A stretch of DNA of 64,000 nt from Kordia sp. GTDB lineage: Bacteria; Bacteroidota; Bacteroidia; Flavobacteriales; Flavobacteriaceae. Below are positions 25,051-33,903 of this stretch, in pieces (positions within the stretch are counted from its first letter, which is position 1; every line of letters begins with the position of its first letter). The stretch lies in NCBI RefSeq assembly GCF_022447245.1, contig NZ_JAKVBC010000014.1, positions 55,320 to 119,319 of the forward strand, read 5' to 3'. Below the pieces are notes generated by a model, which searched no databases, had not been told where the DNA came from, and worked only from the letters and a program-made list of their open reading frames with translations. The position numbers and the translations under genes were made by a program.

Positions 25051-25554
25051 ATGATTCAAAAAATAGCATTTGGCGGAGGTTGTCATTGGTGCACCGAAGC
25101 TGTGTTTCAATCTTTAGTTGGTGTAAAAGACGTAGCGCAAGGTTGGGTACAATCTATTGGAGAAAACAATACATTTTCTGAAGCAGTTATTGTTAGTTTT
25201 GATCCGAATGTAATTCCTTTGAAGGTTCTGGTTGAAATTCATTTGCATACTCATAAATCTACCGTTCAACATTCCATGCGAAAAAAATACCGTTCTGCGA
25301 TTTATTATTACAATCAATCACAACAAGAAGCGGTTTCGGAAATGTTATCTGAATTGCAAGCAAATTTTGAAGACAGGATTATCACGCAAGTATTGCCTTT
25401 TATGGCTTTTAAAGCTTCTCGCTCAGCAATTACCAATTACTATTATTCCAATCCACAAAAACCTTTTTGTGAACAGTTTATCAATCCAAAATTGAAATTG
25501 TTATTATGTGAATTTTCACAGTTTGCCGCTAAGGACAAATTGAAGCATCTATAG
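25051..25554 (+). CDS. MsrA-like peptide methionine sulfoxide reductase
   Basis: MsrA reduces the S-form of methionine sulfoxide in proteins. The 167-residue protein keeps the N-terminal active-site pattern as FGGGCHWCTEAVFQSLVGV (residues 7-25), where the usual motif is GCFWC. GWVQSIGENNTFSEAVIVSF also follows the family order. The middle part STVQHSMRKKYRSAIYYYN corresponds to the TxxxxQGxDxGxQYRSxIF region but is altered. The product is shorter than the standard 175-210 residues. Possibly a divergent paralogue with changed substrate. It is a single-gene unit. Confidence 0.7.
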   Translation: MIQKIAFGGGCHWCTEAVFQSLVGVKDVAQGWVQSIGENNTFSEAVIVSFDPNVIPLKVLVEIHLHTHKSTVQHSMRKKYRSAIYYYNQSQQEAVSEMLSELQANFEDRIITQVLPFMAFKASRSAITNYYYSNPQKPFCEQFINPKLKLLLCEFSQFAAKDKLKHL

Positions 25555-25589
25555 TAGGTATTGGATACTCGGCAGAATTCGCTTTAGGT

Positions 25590-25982
25590 TTATTGTTTGA
25601 CGACAACTGCGTATTTAAGTTTTATTTCTTTTAACGCGGCATCATACTCTTTTGCGCTACCTTTTATGGCTACTTTTTGACCTTCAGCTAAATCATCTAT
25701 AGAAACTCCTTCTGGAAATTCGAAATACGCACTATCATCAAGCCAAACTCCTTTTTTTTCTTTCATGGTAATCACACCTGTTAGTGAAATTACTTTTTGA
25801 TTGTCTGTCCAATCTTTTGAATTTTCTTTAATTGTATCTAAAAATTCCGTAGTCCTTCCAGTATATTCAGCCTTTACATTGGTTAGGTCAGGATCAGCCA
25901 TAATAGCCGAGGTTACGAAATAAGCTAGTACAAATGCTATTAAAAATGTAACGATGAGTATGCTTTTCTTTGGCAATTTCAT
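25590..25982 (-). CDS. Membrane-anchored OB-fold (tRNA_anti-like) protein, second copy
   Basis: The 130-residue product has a short basic start, one membrane helix (ILIVTFLIAFVLAYFVTSAIM) and a periplasmic OB-fold domain: VISLTGVITMKEKKGVWLD, YFEFPEGVSIDDLAEGQKV and IKGSAKEYDAALKEIKLKYA. It is a clear paralogue of the product of 22285-22698. Here the gene stands alone, between the MsrA-like gene (convergent) and purM. Function unknown. Confidence 0.7.
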   Translation of the reverse strand: MKLPKKSILIVTFLIAFVLAYFVTSAIMADPDLTNVKAEYTGRTTEFLDTIKENSKDWTDNQKVISLTGVITMKEKKGVWLDDSAYFEFPEGVSIDDLAEGQKVAIKGSAKEYDAALKEIKLKYAVVVKQ

Positions 25983-26044
25983 AATTTCTTACGGTTTTTA
26001 TTTTCTATACGTTTACGTCATAAAACGTTATAAAAAGTTCTAAA

Positions 26045-27226
26045 TTAATTATATTCAAACGTTCCATACGAACTAGTAATTGTCAACTTCTTGCTTTCAG
26101 AGGCTTCTACTCTACCCACAATTTGTGCATCTACATTGTATGATTTTGAAATGGCAATGATATCTTCGGCAACTTCTGGAGAAACGTAAACTTCCATTCT
26201 GTGACCACAGTTAAATACTTGATACATTTCTTTCCAATCTGTATTTGATTGCTCTTGAATCAATTTGAAAAGTGGTGGAATTTCAAACATATTGTCTTTG
26301 ATGATGTGCAAGTTTTCCACGAAGTGTAATATTTTGGTTTGTGCACCGCCACTACAATGTACCATTCCATGAATTTGTTCGGAAGTATGCTTATCTAAGA
26401 TACTTTTGATAATTGGCGCATAGGTTCTTGTTGGCGATAATACTAGTTTCCCTGCATCAATTGGTGAATCTGCAACCTCATCTGTTAATTTTGTTTTTCC
26501 AGAATATACCAAATCACTTGGTACTGCATTGTCAAAACTTTCAGGATATTTCTCAGCTAAATATTTATGGAATACATCGTGTCGTGCAGACGTTAGACCA
26601 TTACTTCCCATTCCGCCATTGTATTCCTTTTCATAGGTTGCTTGACCAAACGAAGCCAAACCTACAATGACATCACCTGCTTTGATGTTTGCATTGTCAA
26701 TGACATCTTTTCGTTTCATACGTGCTGTTACGGTAGAATCTACAATAATCGTACGTACCAAATCGCCGACATCTGCGGTTTCACCACCTGTTGAGTGAAT
26801 CGTGACACCAAATTCTTTCAATTCCTGAATCAATGCTTCACTTCCATTAATAATAGCAGAAATCACTTCTCCCGGAATGTTGTTTTTGTTACGTCCAATC
26901 GTAGAAGACAGCATAATATTGTCTGTGGCACCTACACATAACAAATCGTCAATATTCATAATCAACGCATCTTGGGCAATTCCTTTCCAAACAGAGATAT
27001 CGCCTGTTTCTTTCCAATACATATATGCTAATGATGATTTTGTTCCTGCTCCATCTGCATGCATGATTAAGCAATATTCATCATCATTCGTTAAATAATC
27101 TGGAACAATTTTACAGAAAGCTTTCGGAAATAAACCTTTATCAATGTTTTTGATGGCATTGTGTACATCTTCTTTTGATGCTGAAACACCGCGCATTGCA
27201 TAACGCTTTGATACTTCTTGACTCAT
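26045..27226 (-). CDS. purM: AIR synthase-type protein, PurM-like
   Basis: The product from 27226 is 393 residues, beginning MSQEVSKRYAMRGVSASKED. It belongs to the PurM/AIR synthase family that makes 5-aminoimidazole ribonucleotide from FGAM in purine synthesis. Visible motifs are LIMHADGAGTKSSLAY, DDLLCVGATDNIMLSSTIGR, HSTGGETADVGDLVRT and the C-terminal VHCSGGAQTKIL plus FNCGHRMEVYV. Flavobacterial PurM proteins are of this longer type (about 390 versus about 345). A start at 27247 would add only seven residues (MQHNTTT). It is a single-gene unit. Confidence 0.85.
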   Translation of the reverse strand: MSQEVSKRYAMRGVSASKEDVHNAIKNIDKGLFPKAFCKIVPDYLTNDDEYCLIMHADGAGTKSSLAYMYWKETGDISVWKGIAQDALIMNIDDLLCVGATDNIMLSSTIGRNKNNIPGEVISAIINGSEALIQELKEFGVTIHSTGGETADVGDLVRTIIVDSTVTARMKRKDVIDNANIKAGDVIVGLASFGQATYEKEYNGGMGSNGLTSARHDVFHKYLAEKYPESFDNAVPSDLVYSGKTKLTDEVADSPIDAGKLVLSPTRTYAPIIKSILDKHTSEQIHGMVHCSGGAQTKILHFVENLHIIKDNMFEIPPLFKLIQEQSNTDWKEMYQVFNCGHRMEVYVSPEVAEDIIAISKSYNVDAQIVGRVEASESKKLTITSSYGTFEYN

Positions 27227-27456
27227 AGTTGTTGTGTTATGCTGCAAATATACTTTTATTGTTTAAATTTTATTTTCTGTTAGCGACTTTTTTGCTGTTT
27301 TTATTGATGAAATTATACTTGCTCAAAGAATTGGCACCTTTTTATAAACTAGTGATTTTTTTCGTACTACTACTTTCATAAAAATCGGTTTATAATGCTT
27401 TTATGTTCAGTTGTTATTTAGGAGTTTTATCCCAAATTAATTTAAATTATCACATA

Positions 27457-27655
27457 ATAAAAAAAGAAATTTAAAGTCATTATACCTAAACAAAAATCCA
27501 TTTCAACACTCGACGATCTGGCAGCTATTAAAAGTGGAATTTCAGCACCATGTTCTATTTTGTATACCATACCTGCCATGGAACTGCGACAAATTTTAGC
27601 ACTACAAGTTCAACCTAAATTTCAAATTCTAGTTCAAGTTCAACCCCATCCGTAA
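27457..27655 (+). pseudogene. Decayed GG-leader precursor peptide gene
   Basis: The place of the start codon is ATA (27457-27459). Allowing one extra A in the following run gives KRNLKSLYLNK, almost identical to the leader of the gene at 20245. A second one-base shift then gives KSISTLDDLAAIKSGISAPC, again a typical precursor leader. The core is scrambled over several frames; one frame ends at 27655, another reads ISNSSSSSTPSVTS. The lost start codon and at least two shifts show that this is a dead member of the precursor family. Confidence 0.65.
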
Positions 27656-27696
27656 CTTCCGATTTTTCAATTTTTGCATAGTGTAAAAAAAGTACG

Positions 27697-27993
27697 TTGC
27701 AGAGAAATTACAAAAATACAACAGGCACTGCCAATTACTTCAATTCAATGTACAATAAACATAAAGATTCTCTAAACGAAAAAGAATTATCAAAAAAGAT
27801 GACCGATTATTTTCATAGTTTATACAACTTAAATCCTCAGTTGGCGTATAATGTTTGCTTCAAAATTAGAAGAGATTTGTTTGATGCTATAGATAGAGAA
27901 TCACTTCCACAAGCGGTTCAAGCCGACTTAAAAAAGAGAGCACAAGTATTGATGAATAATTATAATAAAGATATGAAATCCAAGGGATATTAA
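27697..27993 (+). CDS. Hypothetical protein, 98 aa
   Basis: I do not recognise this family. The product is helical and charged (KDSLNEKELSKKMTDYFHSL, IRRDLFDAIDRESLPQAVQ, LKKRAQVLMNNYNKDMKS), without signal peptide or membrane segment. It is a likely small cytoplasmic protein. It lies between the dead precursor gene and the intact precursor gene at 28145, all on the plus strand. Membership in the peptide system is possible but unsupported. Confidence 0.5.
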   Translation: MQRNYKNTTGTANYFNSMYNKHKDSLNEKELSKKMTDYFHSLYNLNPQLAYNVCFKIRRDLFDAIDRESLPQAVQADLKKRAQVLMNNYNKDMKSKGY

Positions 27994-28144
27994 TCTGGCA
28001 TGCATTCACTAGACATACATTCTCAAAAAGATTTTTTAGCAAAACCACCTAACATAAAGCACTCGTATTTATATAATTTCGACTACTTTTCTTTTTCCAG
28101 AATATGAAATGGGTCTATTTTAGATAAAATTTTAACATCTAATT

Positions 28145-28387
28145 ATGAAAAAAAAAGAATTTAAGTCTTTGAGACTCAACAAAAGAACCATTTCGAAGTA
28201 TCAAACTGCTAAAGTGAAAGGTCAAGGATGTAGTCATGATCCATTCTCATGCCATGTAATTATACAAACGGTAACAGAAGGTGTAACTTTTATATACTCA
28301 TTGTTTGCAGATTGTGACCCTACTTTCGATAGCTGCGCCTGCCAAGATACTGTTAATGACGAAACTTGTCGTTGTACAGTAGCTTAA
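28145..28387 (+). CDS. GG-type natural-product precursor peptide
   Basis: The 80-residue product has the leader pattern KKKEFKSLRLNKRTISKYQT, matching LxLNKxxIS of Bacteroidota class I lanthipeptide-type precursors. The leader ends around VKGQG rather than with a strict Gly-Gly. The core holds eight Cys (CSHDPFSC, DCDPTFDSCACQD, ETCRCTVA) and several Ser/Thr, so lanthionine formation is possible in principle. Its own terminator follows at 28411-28446. No modification enzyme or exporter is visible nearby. Confidence 0.75.
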   Translation: MKKKEFKSLRLNKRTISKYQTAKVKGQGCSHDPFSCHVIIQTVTEGVTFIYSLFADCDPTFDSCACQDTVNDETCRCTVA

Positions 28388-28410
28388 ATTATTATTGAAA
28401 TACCAAACAG

Positions 28411-28446
28411 AAAACGTTCACTAATATACTTTAGTGATCGTTTTTT
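28411..28446 (+). terminator. Terminator after precursor gene
   Basis: AAAACG-TCACTAA pairs with TTAGTGA-CGTTTT with small bulges and is followed by a run of T. It lies 24 bases after the precursor stop, between convergent genes. Confidence 0.75.
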
Positions 28447-28465
28447 ATGTGATTACTACTGAAAT

Positions 28466-28921
28466 CTACTCAAGTTTCTTCTCAAAACAAACACTTTCGG
28501 GCGCATTGACATACGGTTCATAATTCGGAATACGCTTATAATGATGTTTTTCATAAAAACGAATGGCTTCTGGCAACATCGTTCCTGTTTCTAAAACACA
28601 ATGCTCGTTTCCGAGTTCAGTTGCCCAAATTTCAAGTTCGGTTAAAATAGTGACACCTAAATTTTTTCCTTGAAGTTTTTTACGGACATACATTCGTTTG
28701 ACCTCAACTGTAGTTGAATCAAATTTTTTAATCGCGCCACAACCAATCGGTTTTTCATCTGCATACAAAACAATCACCTGATGTAAATCCTCTAAACCAT
28801 TGAATTGACTGTAAAAATCATCACTTTCACCATTCTTTACTGAGAGAAACGCATCGAGTTCTTTCACTAAATTGATAAAGTCTTTGTCTTTAGAGTTTGT
28901 TCTTTTCGTTTTGAGATTCAT
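28466..28921 (-). CDS. GNAT-family N-acetyltransferase
   Basis: From the ATG at 28921 the product is 151 residues and starts MNLKTKRTNSKDKDFINLVK. It has the GNAT fold: strand IGCGAIKKFDSTTVEVKRMYV, the acetyl-CoA loop RKKLQGKNLGVTILTELEIW and YEKHHYKRIPNYEPYVNAPE near the end. The acceptor is not known. Upstream starts at 28945 and 28996 would add sequence without family support (RRVSLFLFSFISQ), so I choose the inner one. Single-gene unit on the minus strand. Confidence 0.8.
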   Translation of the reverse strand: MNLKTKRTNSKDKDFINLVKELDAFLSVKNGESDDFYSQFNGLEDLHQVIVLYADEKPIGCGAIKKFDSTTVEVKRMYVRKKLQGKNLGVTILTELEIWATELGNEHCVLETGTMLPEAIRFYEKHHYKRIPNYEPYVNAPESVCFEKKLE

Positions 28922-29101
28922 GTTTATTAATTCATTTTTTGTCATGGTTCGTCTTTGCGAGATGAAACTGAATAGAAACAGACTAACACGTCGCAAACTC
29001 CTCGTAGTGACATATTACAATGGTCTAGCATTCAAAAAGTGACAGCAAGTCTAGAGTGAAGCATGTCTAACGATCTAAAAAATCTAAGAAGTCTAAACTA
29101 T

Positions 29102-31285
29102 CTATCGTGTAAACAACAACTCTCTATACTTTACTAACGGCCATAAATTATCATCGACTAACAATTCCAATTTATCACAGTGATAACGAATTTCCTCAAA
29201 GTATGGTTTTACTTTATTGCAATACGCTTCTGCAGCTTTTTGTCCGCTGAGTTTGTTTGCTTTTTTACGTTCTTCAATCATTGCACTTACTTTGGAATTG
29301 ATGCCTGCAATATGTTCTGAAATTCGTTCGATCAAATCGATTTGTTCTGCAGCTAGTTTTTTAAAGTTATTTCCAAAAATCTCTTTCAATCCACTTACAT
29401 TTTCAATCAAAGTATTTTGGTACGCAATTCCTGTTGGAATGACATGATTACGCGCAATATCACCTAACACACGGCTTTCTATTTGGATGCGTAAAATATA
29501 TTCTTCCAATTCAATTTCATGCCTTGCTTCTACTTCAACCTTGCTCATTACATTCATTTCCTCGTATAATGAAAAAGCCTTTTCAGAAATTTGTGCTTTC
29601 AATGCTTCAGGCGTTGTTTTATTATTGCTCAATCCGCGTTTTGTAGCTTCTTTTTCCCAAGCTTCTCCATACCCATTTCCTTCAAAGCGAATCTTTTTAG
29701 AATCTTTGATATATTCTCGTAAAATATTGAAAATAGCTTCATCTTTCTTCAAGCCTTTTTCATCAACCAAAGCATCTACCTCAACTTTGAAATCTTTTAA
29801 TTGTTTCGCTATAATCGTATTTAAAACAGTCATTGGCCCTGCGCAATTTGCCCATGAACCAACGGCACGCAATTCGAATTTATTTCCTGTAAAAGCAAAT
29901 GGTGATGTTCGGTTTCTGTCTGTATTATCAAGAAGAATCTCTGGAATTTTACCCACAATATTCAGTTTTAAATCTGTTTTTTCTTGTGGTGATAATTTCC
30001 CTTTGGTTACATTTTCCAATTCATCCAACACAGCCGACAATTGCGATCCTATAAATACAGAAATGATAGCTGGTGGCGCTTCATTGGCTCCTAATCGGTG
30101 ATCATTACTAGCACTGGCAATGGCAGCTCGTATCAATTCTTCATTGTTATGAACTGCTTTGATCGTATTTACAAAAAAGGTAAGGAATTGTAAATTCTTC
30201 ATTGGCGTTTTCCCTGGACTCAATAAATTGACTCCTGTATTGGTTGCCAACGACCAGTTGTTATGCTTTCCTGAACCATTGATGCCCGCAAATGGTTTTT
30301 CGTGAAATAATACTTTGAATTGATGACGCTGTGATACTTTTTCCATCACATCCATCAATAATGAATTATGATCTACTGCAAGATTGGCTTCTTCAAAAAT
30401 TGGTGCCAATTCAAATTGATTTGGCGCTACTTCATTGTGACGTGTTTTTACAGGAATTCCCAATAAAATACATTCATTTTCCAAATCACGCATAAAATTC
30501 ATTACTCTATTCGGAATAGATCCAAAATAATGATCGTCTAATTGTTGTCCCTTTGCGGGAGAATGCCCTAATAAGGTTCTTCCCGTAAGGGTAATATCTG
30601 GTCTTGCCGCCGCTAAAGCTGCATCAATTAAGAAGTATTCTTGTTCCCAACCTAAAGATGCATTGACTTTAGATACATTTTTATCAAAATATTTACAAAC
30701 AGCTGTTGCTGCCTGATCTACAGCTTGCAATGCTCTTAATAAAGGTGCCTTGTTGTCTAACGCTTCTCCAGTATACGCCACAAAAACTGTTGGAATACAT
30801 AAGGTAGTTCCATATATAAATGCAGGTGATGTAGGGTCCCAAGCTGTATATCCACGTGCTTCAAAAGTATTTCTAATTCCTCCATTTGGAAAACTTGATG
30901 CATCTGGTTCTTGTTGTACCAATTGTCCACCTCCAAATTTTTCCATAGCGCGACCGTTTCCGATCGTTTCAAAAAAGGCATCGTGTTTTTCAGCAGTTGC
31001 ACCAGTTAAAGGTTGAAACCAATGTGTATAATGTGTTGCTCCTTTACTAATAGCCCATTCTTTCATTCCAGTAGAAATGGCATCTGCAATCTTTCTATCT
31101 ATTTTAGTTCCATATTCAATAGCGTTCATTACACTTTGATATGCATCTTTAGTTAGATATTGTAGCATGGCATGTTCATTGAAAACATTTTCTCCAAATA
31201 TTTCTGAACGACGTCCTTTTTCTTGAATTTCAAAAGGTTTTCTATTGAATGTTTCCTTTAAAGCATCAAATCTGAGTGTAGACAT
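29102..31285 (-). CDS. glnA: Glutamine synthetase type III
   Basis: The 727-residue product has the length and sequence of GSIII, the large form found in Bacteroidota and cyanobacteria. It makes glutamine from glutamate, ammonia and ATP in the cytoplasm. Typical segments are GRRSEIFGENVFNEHAMLQY near the start, HYTHWFQPLTGATAEKHDAF, GWEQEYFLID, the ammonia/glutamate site region RHNEVAPNQFELAPIFEEAN, LFHEKPFAGINGSGKHNNWS and NRTSPFAFTGNKFELRAVGS. It is divergent from a second, smaller glutamine synthetase gene across a 188-base shared promoter region, so the pair is likely under joint nitrogen control. Confidence 0.95.
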   Translation of the reverse strand: MSTLRFDALKETFNRKPFEIQEKGRRSEIFGENVFNEHAMLQYLTKDAYQSVMNAIEYGTKIDRKIADAISTGMKEWAISKGATHYTHWFQPLTGATAEKHDAFFETIGNGRAMEKFGGGQLVQQEPDASSFPNGGIRNTFEARGYTAWDPTSPAFIYGTTLCIPTVFVAYTGEALDNKAPLLRALQAVDQAATAVCKYFDKNVSKVNASLGWEQEYFLIDAALAAARPDITLTGRTLLGHSPAKGQQLDDHYFGSIPNRVMNFMRDLENECILLGIPVKTRHNEVAPNQFELAPIFEEANLAVDHNSLLMDVMEKVSQRHQFKVLFHEKPFAGINGSGKHNNWSLATNTGVNLLSPGKTPMKNLQFLTFFVNTIKAVHNNEELIRAAIASASNDHRLGANEAPPAIISVFIGSQLSAVLDELENVTKGKLSPQEKTDLKLNIVGKIPEILLDNTDRNRTSPFAFTGNKFELRAVGSWANCAGPMTVLNTIIAKQLKDFKVEVDALVDEKGLKKDEAIFNILREYIKDSKKIRFEGNGYGEAWEKEATKRGLSNNKTTPEALKAQISEKAFSLYEEMNVMSKVEVEARHEIELEEYILRIQIESRVLGDIARNHVIPTGIAYQNTLIENVSGLKEIFGNNFKKLAAEQIDLIERISEHIAGINSKVSAMIEERKKANKLSGQKAAEAYCNKVKPYFEEIRYHCDKLELLVDDNLWPLVKYRELLFTR

Positions 31286-31433
31286 ATTTTATTTTTTTAC
31301 AAATATATCAATTTTGACACATCTTTTATGTCAATTTTACAATACCCCTAAAAAAATAGGGGTTGTTAATAAGCATTTAATAATTTACATAAACTTAACC
31401 TTTCTTTTGAGCGGGTTATTTTTAAAATTAATT

Positions 31434-31441
31434 TATATTTG
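31434..31441 (+). promoter_or_regulatory. -7 box of the type II glutamine synthetase gene
   Basis: TATATTTG matches TAnnTTTG and lies 33 bases before the ATG at 31474. The nearest TTG (31407-31409) is 24 bases upstream, more than the usual 19-21, so the promoter may need an activator. Confidence 0.5.
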
Positions 31442-31473
31442 CCTTCGAATTTATTAATGGAATTTCAATTATT

Positions 31474-32490
31474 ATGAGCAAATCTAAATTAGAGTACATC
31501 TGGTTGGATGGATATTTTCCAACGCAAAACATGAGAAGTAAGACTAAAGTAGAAGAAAACTTTAGTGGAAAATTAGAAGACTGTCCAATTTGGTCTTTCG
31601 ATGGTTCATCAACAAGACAAGCCGAAGGAGGTTCTTCTGATTGTTTGTTAAAGCCTGTTGCAATTTATCCTGATCCAGTAAGAAGAAATGGATATTTAGT
31701 AATGACAGAAGTTTTAAACGCTGATGGAACACCTCACGAATCAAACGGAAGAGCTACTATTGAAGATGAAGATAATGATTACTGGTTTGGATTTGAGCAA
31801 GAGTATTTCATCATGGATACAAAAACACAATTGCCTTTAGGTTTCCCTATTGGTGGTTATCCTGCTCCTCAAGGAATGTATTACTGTTCTGTTGGTGGAA
31901 AAAACACTCACGGTAGAGATTTAGTTGAAGAGCATGCTGATTTATGTATTGATGCTGGATTGAACTTTGAAGGAATTAACCAAGAAGTTGCTTGTGGACA
32001 ATGGGAATTCCAATTGTTTGCTAAAGGAGCAAAGAAAGCTGGAGACGAAATTTGGGTTGCACGTTACTTATTAGATCGTTTGACAGAAAAGTACGGATAT
32101 TATATTGAATATCACCCAAAACCATTAGGGAAAGATATGGACTGGAATGGTTCTGGTATGCACGCAAACTTCTCTAATACAACCCTAAGAACTTGTGGAA
32201 GTCAAGAAGTATATGAAGAAATTTGTGAAGCATTTAGACCAGTTGTTAAAGAACATATTGCTGTATATGGTGAGTTTAACGAACAACGTTTAACAGGAGA
32301 TCACGAAACTGCTTCTATTAATGACTTTAGCTACGGAATTTCTGACCGTGGTGCTTCAATCCGTATTCCAATTATAACAGTTGAAAAAGGATGGAAAGGT
32401 TGGTTAGAAGATAGAAGACCAGCTTCTAACGGTGATCCATATAAGATTGCAGGGAGAATTATTAAGACTGTAAAATCTGCAGGGTACTAA
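31474..32490 (+). CDS. Glutamine synthetase, type II-like
   Basis: The 338-residue enzyme is of the short GSII form, known from eukaryotes and some bacteria. It begins with the beta-grasp domain (KLEYIWLDGYFPTQNMRSKT, CPIWSFDGSSTRQAEGGSSD). The catalytic domain follows: WFGFEQEYFIMD, GINQEVACGQWEFQLF, GSGMHANFSN and ISDRGASIRIP. All metal and substrate residues expected for GSII appear present. It is transcribed divergently from the GSIII gene and ends in a strong terminator. Two synthetases of different type side by side suggest a division of labour with nitrogen supply. Confidence 0.93.
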   Translation: MSKSKLEYIWLDGYFPTQNMRSKTKVEENFSGKLEDCPIWSFDGSSTRQAEGGSSDCLLKPVAIYPDPVRRNGYLVMTEVLNADGTPHESNGRATIEDEDNDYWFGFEQEYFIMDTKTQLPLGFPIGGYPAPQGMYYCSVGGKNTHGRDLVEEHADLCIDAGLNFEGINQEVACGQWEFQLFAKGAKKAGDEIWVARYLLDRLTEKYGYYIEYHPKPLGKDMDWNGSGMHANFSNTTLRTCGSQEVYEEICEAFRPVVKEHIAVYGEFNEQRLTGDHETASINDFSYGISDRGASIRIPIITVEKGWKGWLEDRRPASNGDPYKIAGRIIKTVKSAGY

Positions 32491-32523
32491 TAAATTTTAG
32501 AATTATATTATATATTATTTGAC

Positions 32524-32558
32524 AAAAAGAGCTTATGCATACTGCTAAGCTCTTTTTT
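32524..32558 (+). terminator. Terminator after the type II glutamine synthetase gene
   Basis: AAGAGCTTA pairs with TAAGCTCTT around a 10-base loop, with T run to 32558. It lies 34 bases after the stop codon. Confidence 0.85.
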
Positions 32559-32609
32559 CATGTCACATTTTTACTCGACTATCGAGATTTAAAAAGTAGT
32601 GGCAATTCA

Positions 32610-32780
32610 TCAGGAAGATGGGCAATGTAATGCTGTGTTATCTTGTAAATAACATAACTTTCTATGTACTGTTTTTGGATCAGGTAATGCACTATTAGGT
32701 TTTCCTGAAATTCCTCCCGTTAAATTTTGAGCTACAATACTTTTCTTTAGGGCTAATGTTGTATGGGTTCTCTTTTTCAT
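32610..32780 (-). CDS. Short GG-leader natural-product precursor peptide
   Basis: This 56-residue product reads MKKRTHTTLALKKSIVAQN, then LTGG, then the core. The leader has the LALKKSxVA pattern and the LTGG double-glycine site, very close to the leaders at 20564 and 21031. The core (ISGKPNSALPDPKTVHRKLC, YLQDNTALHCPSS) has only two Cys and is unlike the other cores. It is the only member of the family on the minus strand here. It is separated from the antiporter gene upstream by 85 bases, so it may have its own promoter. No maturation gene is near. Confidence 0.7.
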   Translation of the reverse strand: MKKRTHTTLALKKSIVAQNLTGGISGKPNSALPDPKTVHRKLCYLQDNTALHCPSS

Positions 32781-32864
32781 TATGTATAAATTTTATGTTT
32801 TATATCTACATGGGACAAAAACAAAAATTCATTACCCAATTTATTATAAAAGAGTTTTTTTTCG

Positions 32865-33812
32865 TTAAAAAACTAAATAAATAAAGACTACATAGGCTAC
32901 AAACAGTAAGACTCCTTCATACCGATCAATACCATATTTTCGTGGAATATATGCAAACGGATAGAGAATAAAGGCAAATCCTAACATCCAAAAAATGTCT
33001 CTTGCTAATATTTGTGGTTCTATCACTGGAATTTCTGTAATGACTGATGTAATTCCTAATACAGAAGCAATGTTGAATATGTTGGAACCAATTAGGTTTC
33101 CTAAAGAGATGGCTTTTTCTTTTTTAACGGCTGCTATGATAGAAGCTGCCAATTCTGGGACACTGGTTCCAATAGCAATCATAGTGATAGAGATAACTCC
33201 TTCACTTACGCCCATATTTTGTGCTACGGCTTTGGCGCCATCAACTAAAAATTCTGATCCAAAGTATAAAGCTGCACCACCAATTGCTAACCAAGAGAAA
33301 ATTTTTGAATACGAAATGGTTGCAGCTGCATCGTCTACTTCTTCAATGTCAATATCATCTTTGTTTTTTTGCGCTGAGCGAATTAAAATCACTAAAAACG
33401 TTACTAAACCAACAAGTAGAATGCCTCCTTCCCACCGTGCGAGTAAATTTTCTGTCCATAAAAAATAATAGATAATTAATGAAAACAACATCAATGCGGG
33501 CCAGGTAAGCTTGTAAAATGTATTGTTGACCGCCATGGGACCAATAATTGCCGTAATTCCTAGAACTAAACCAATATTAGCAATATTAGAGCCAATGACG
33601 TTATTGATAGCAATTGCTGGCGACTCGTTAATGGCAGCATTGATACTTACTAATAATTCTGGTGCAGACGTAGCAAAAGATACCACTGTGAGACCAATTA
33701 CCATTTTTGATATGTTCAATTTAAAAGATAATCCTACTGATGCTCTGACAAGAAATTCTCCTCCTAAAACCAATAGTGCCAATCCTCCAAGTACATACAA
33801 TATGTTTTCCAT
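32865..33812 (-). CDS. CaCA-family calcium/sodium antiporter (YrbG-like)
   Basis: The 315-residue inner-membrane protein has about ten hydrophobic helices and the two inverted alpha-repeats of the CaCA family. The first is VVSFATSAPELLVSINAAI (about residues 43-61) and the second IAIGTSVPELAASIIAAV (about 207-224). Each carries the G/A-T-S-x-PE ion-binding motif. An acidic cytoplasmic loop (KNKDDIDIEEVDD) lies between the halves. Members exchange Na+ for Ca2+ or other cations. It stands alone on the minus strand, divergent from the BlaI gene. Confidence 0.9.
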   Translation of the reverse strand: MENILYVLGGLALLVLGGEFLVRASVGLSFKLNISKMVIGLTVVSFATSAPELLVSINAAINESPAIAINNVIGSNIANIGLVLGITAIIGPMAVNNTFYKLTWPALMLFSLIIYYFLWTENLLARWEGGILLVGLVTFLVILIRSAQKNKDDIDIEEVDDAAATISYSKIFSWLAIGGAALYFGSEFLVDGAKAVAQNMGVSEGVISITMIAIGTSVPELAASIIAAVKKEKAISLGNLIGSNIFNIASVLGITSVITEIPVIEPQILARDIFWMLGFAFILYPFAYIPRKYGIDRYEGVLLFVAYVVFIYLVF

Positions 33813-33903
33813 TAAAATATTTTTTTACGAAGATACTATTTCCTTTTACATGTGAAAGGTGAATTATATATGAGTGCCCTTTTATGGCATTCTTTGTTAA
33901 ATA

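Noticed and set aside
27436..27660. Ser/Thr-rich frame ISNSSSSSTPSVTS as a separate small peptide gene
   Set aside because: No start codon or ribosome-binding site; it is better explained as one frame of the decayed precursor.
29487..30101. 204-codon plus-strand open frame
   Set aside because: It is antisense to the glutamine synthetase III gene; composition is Ser/Phe-rich as expected for a shadow frame.
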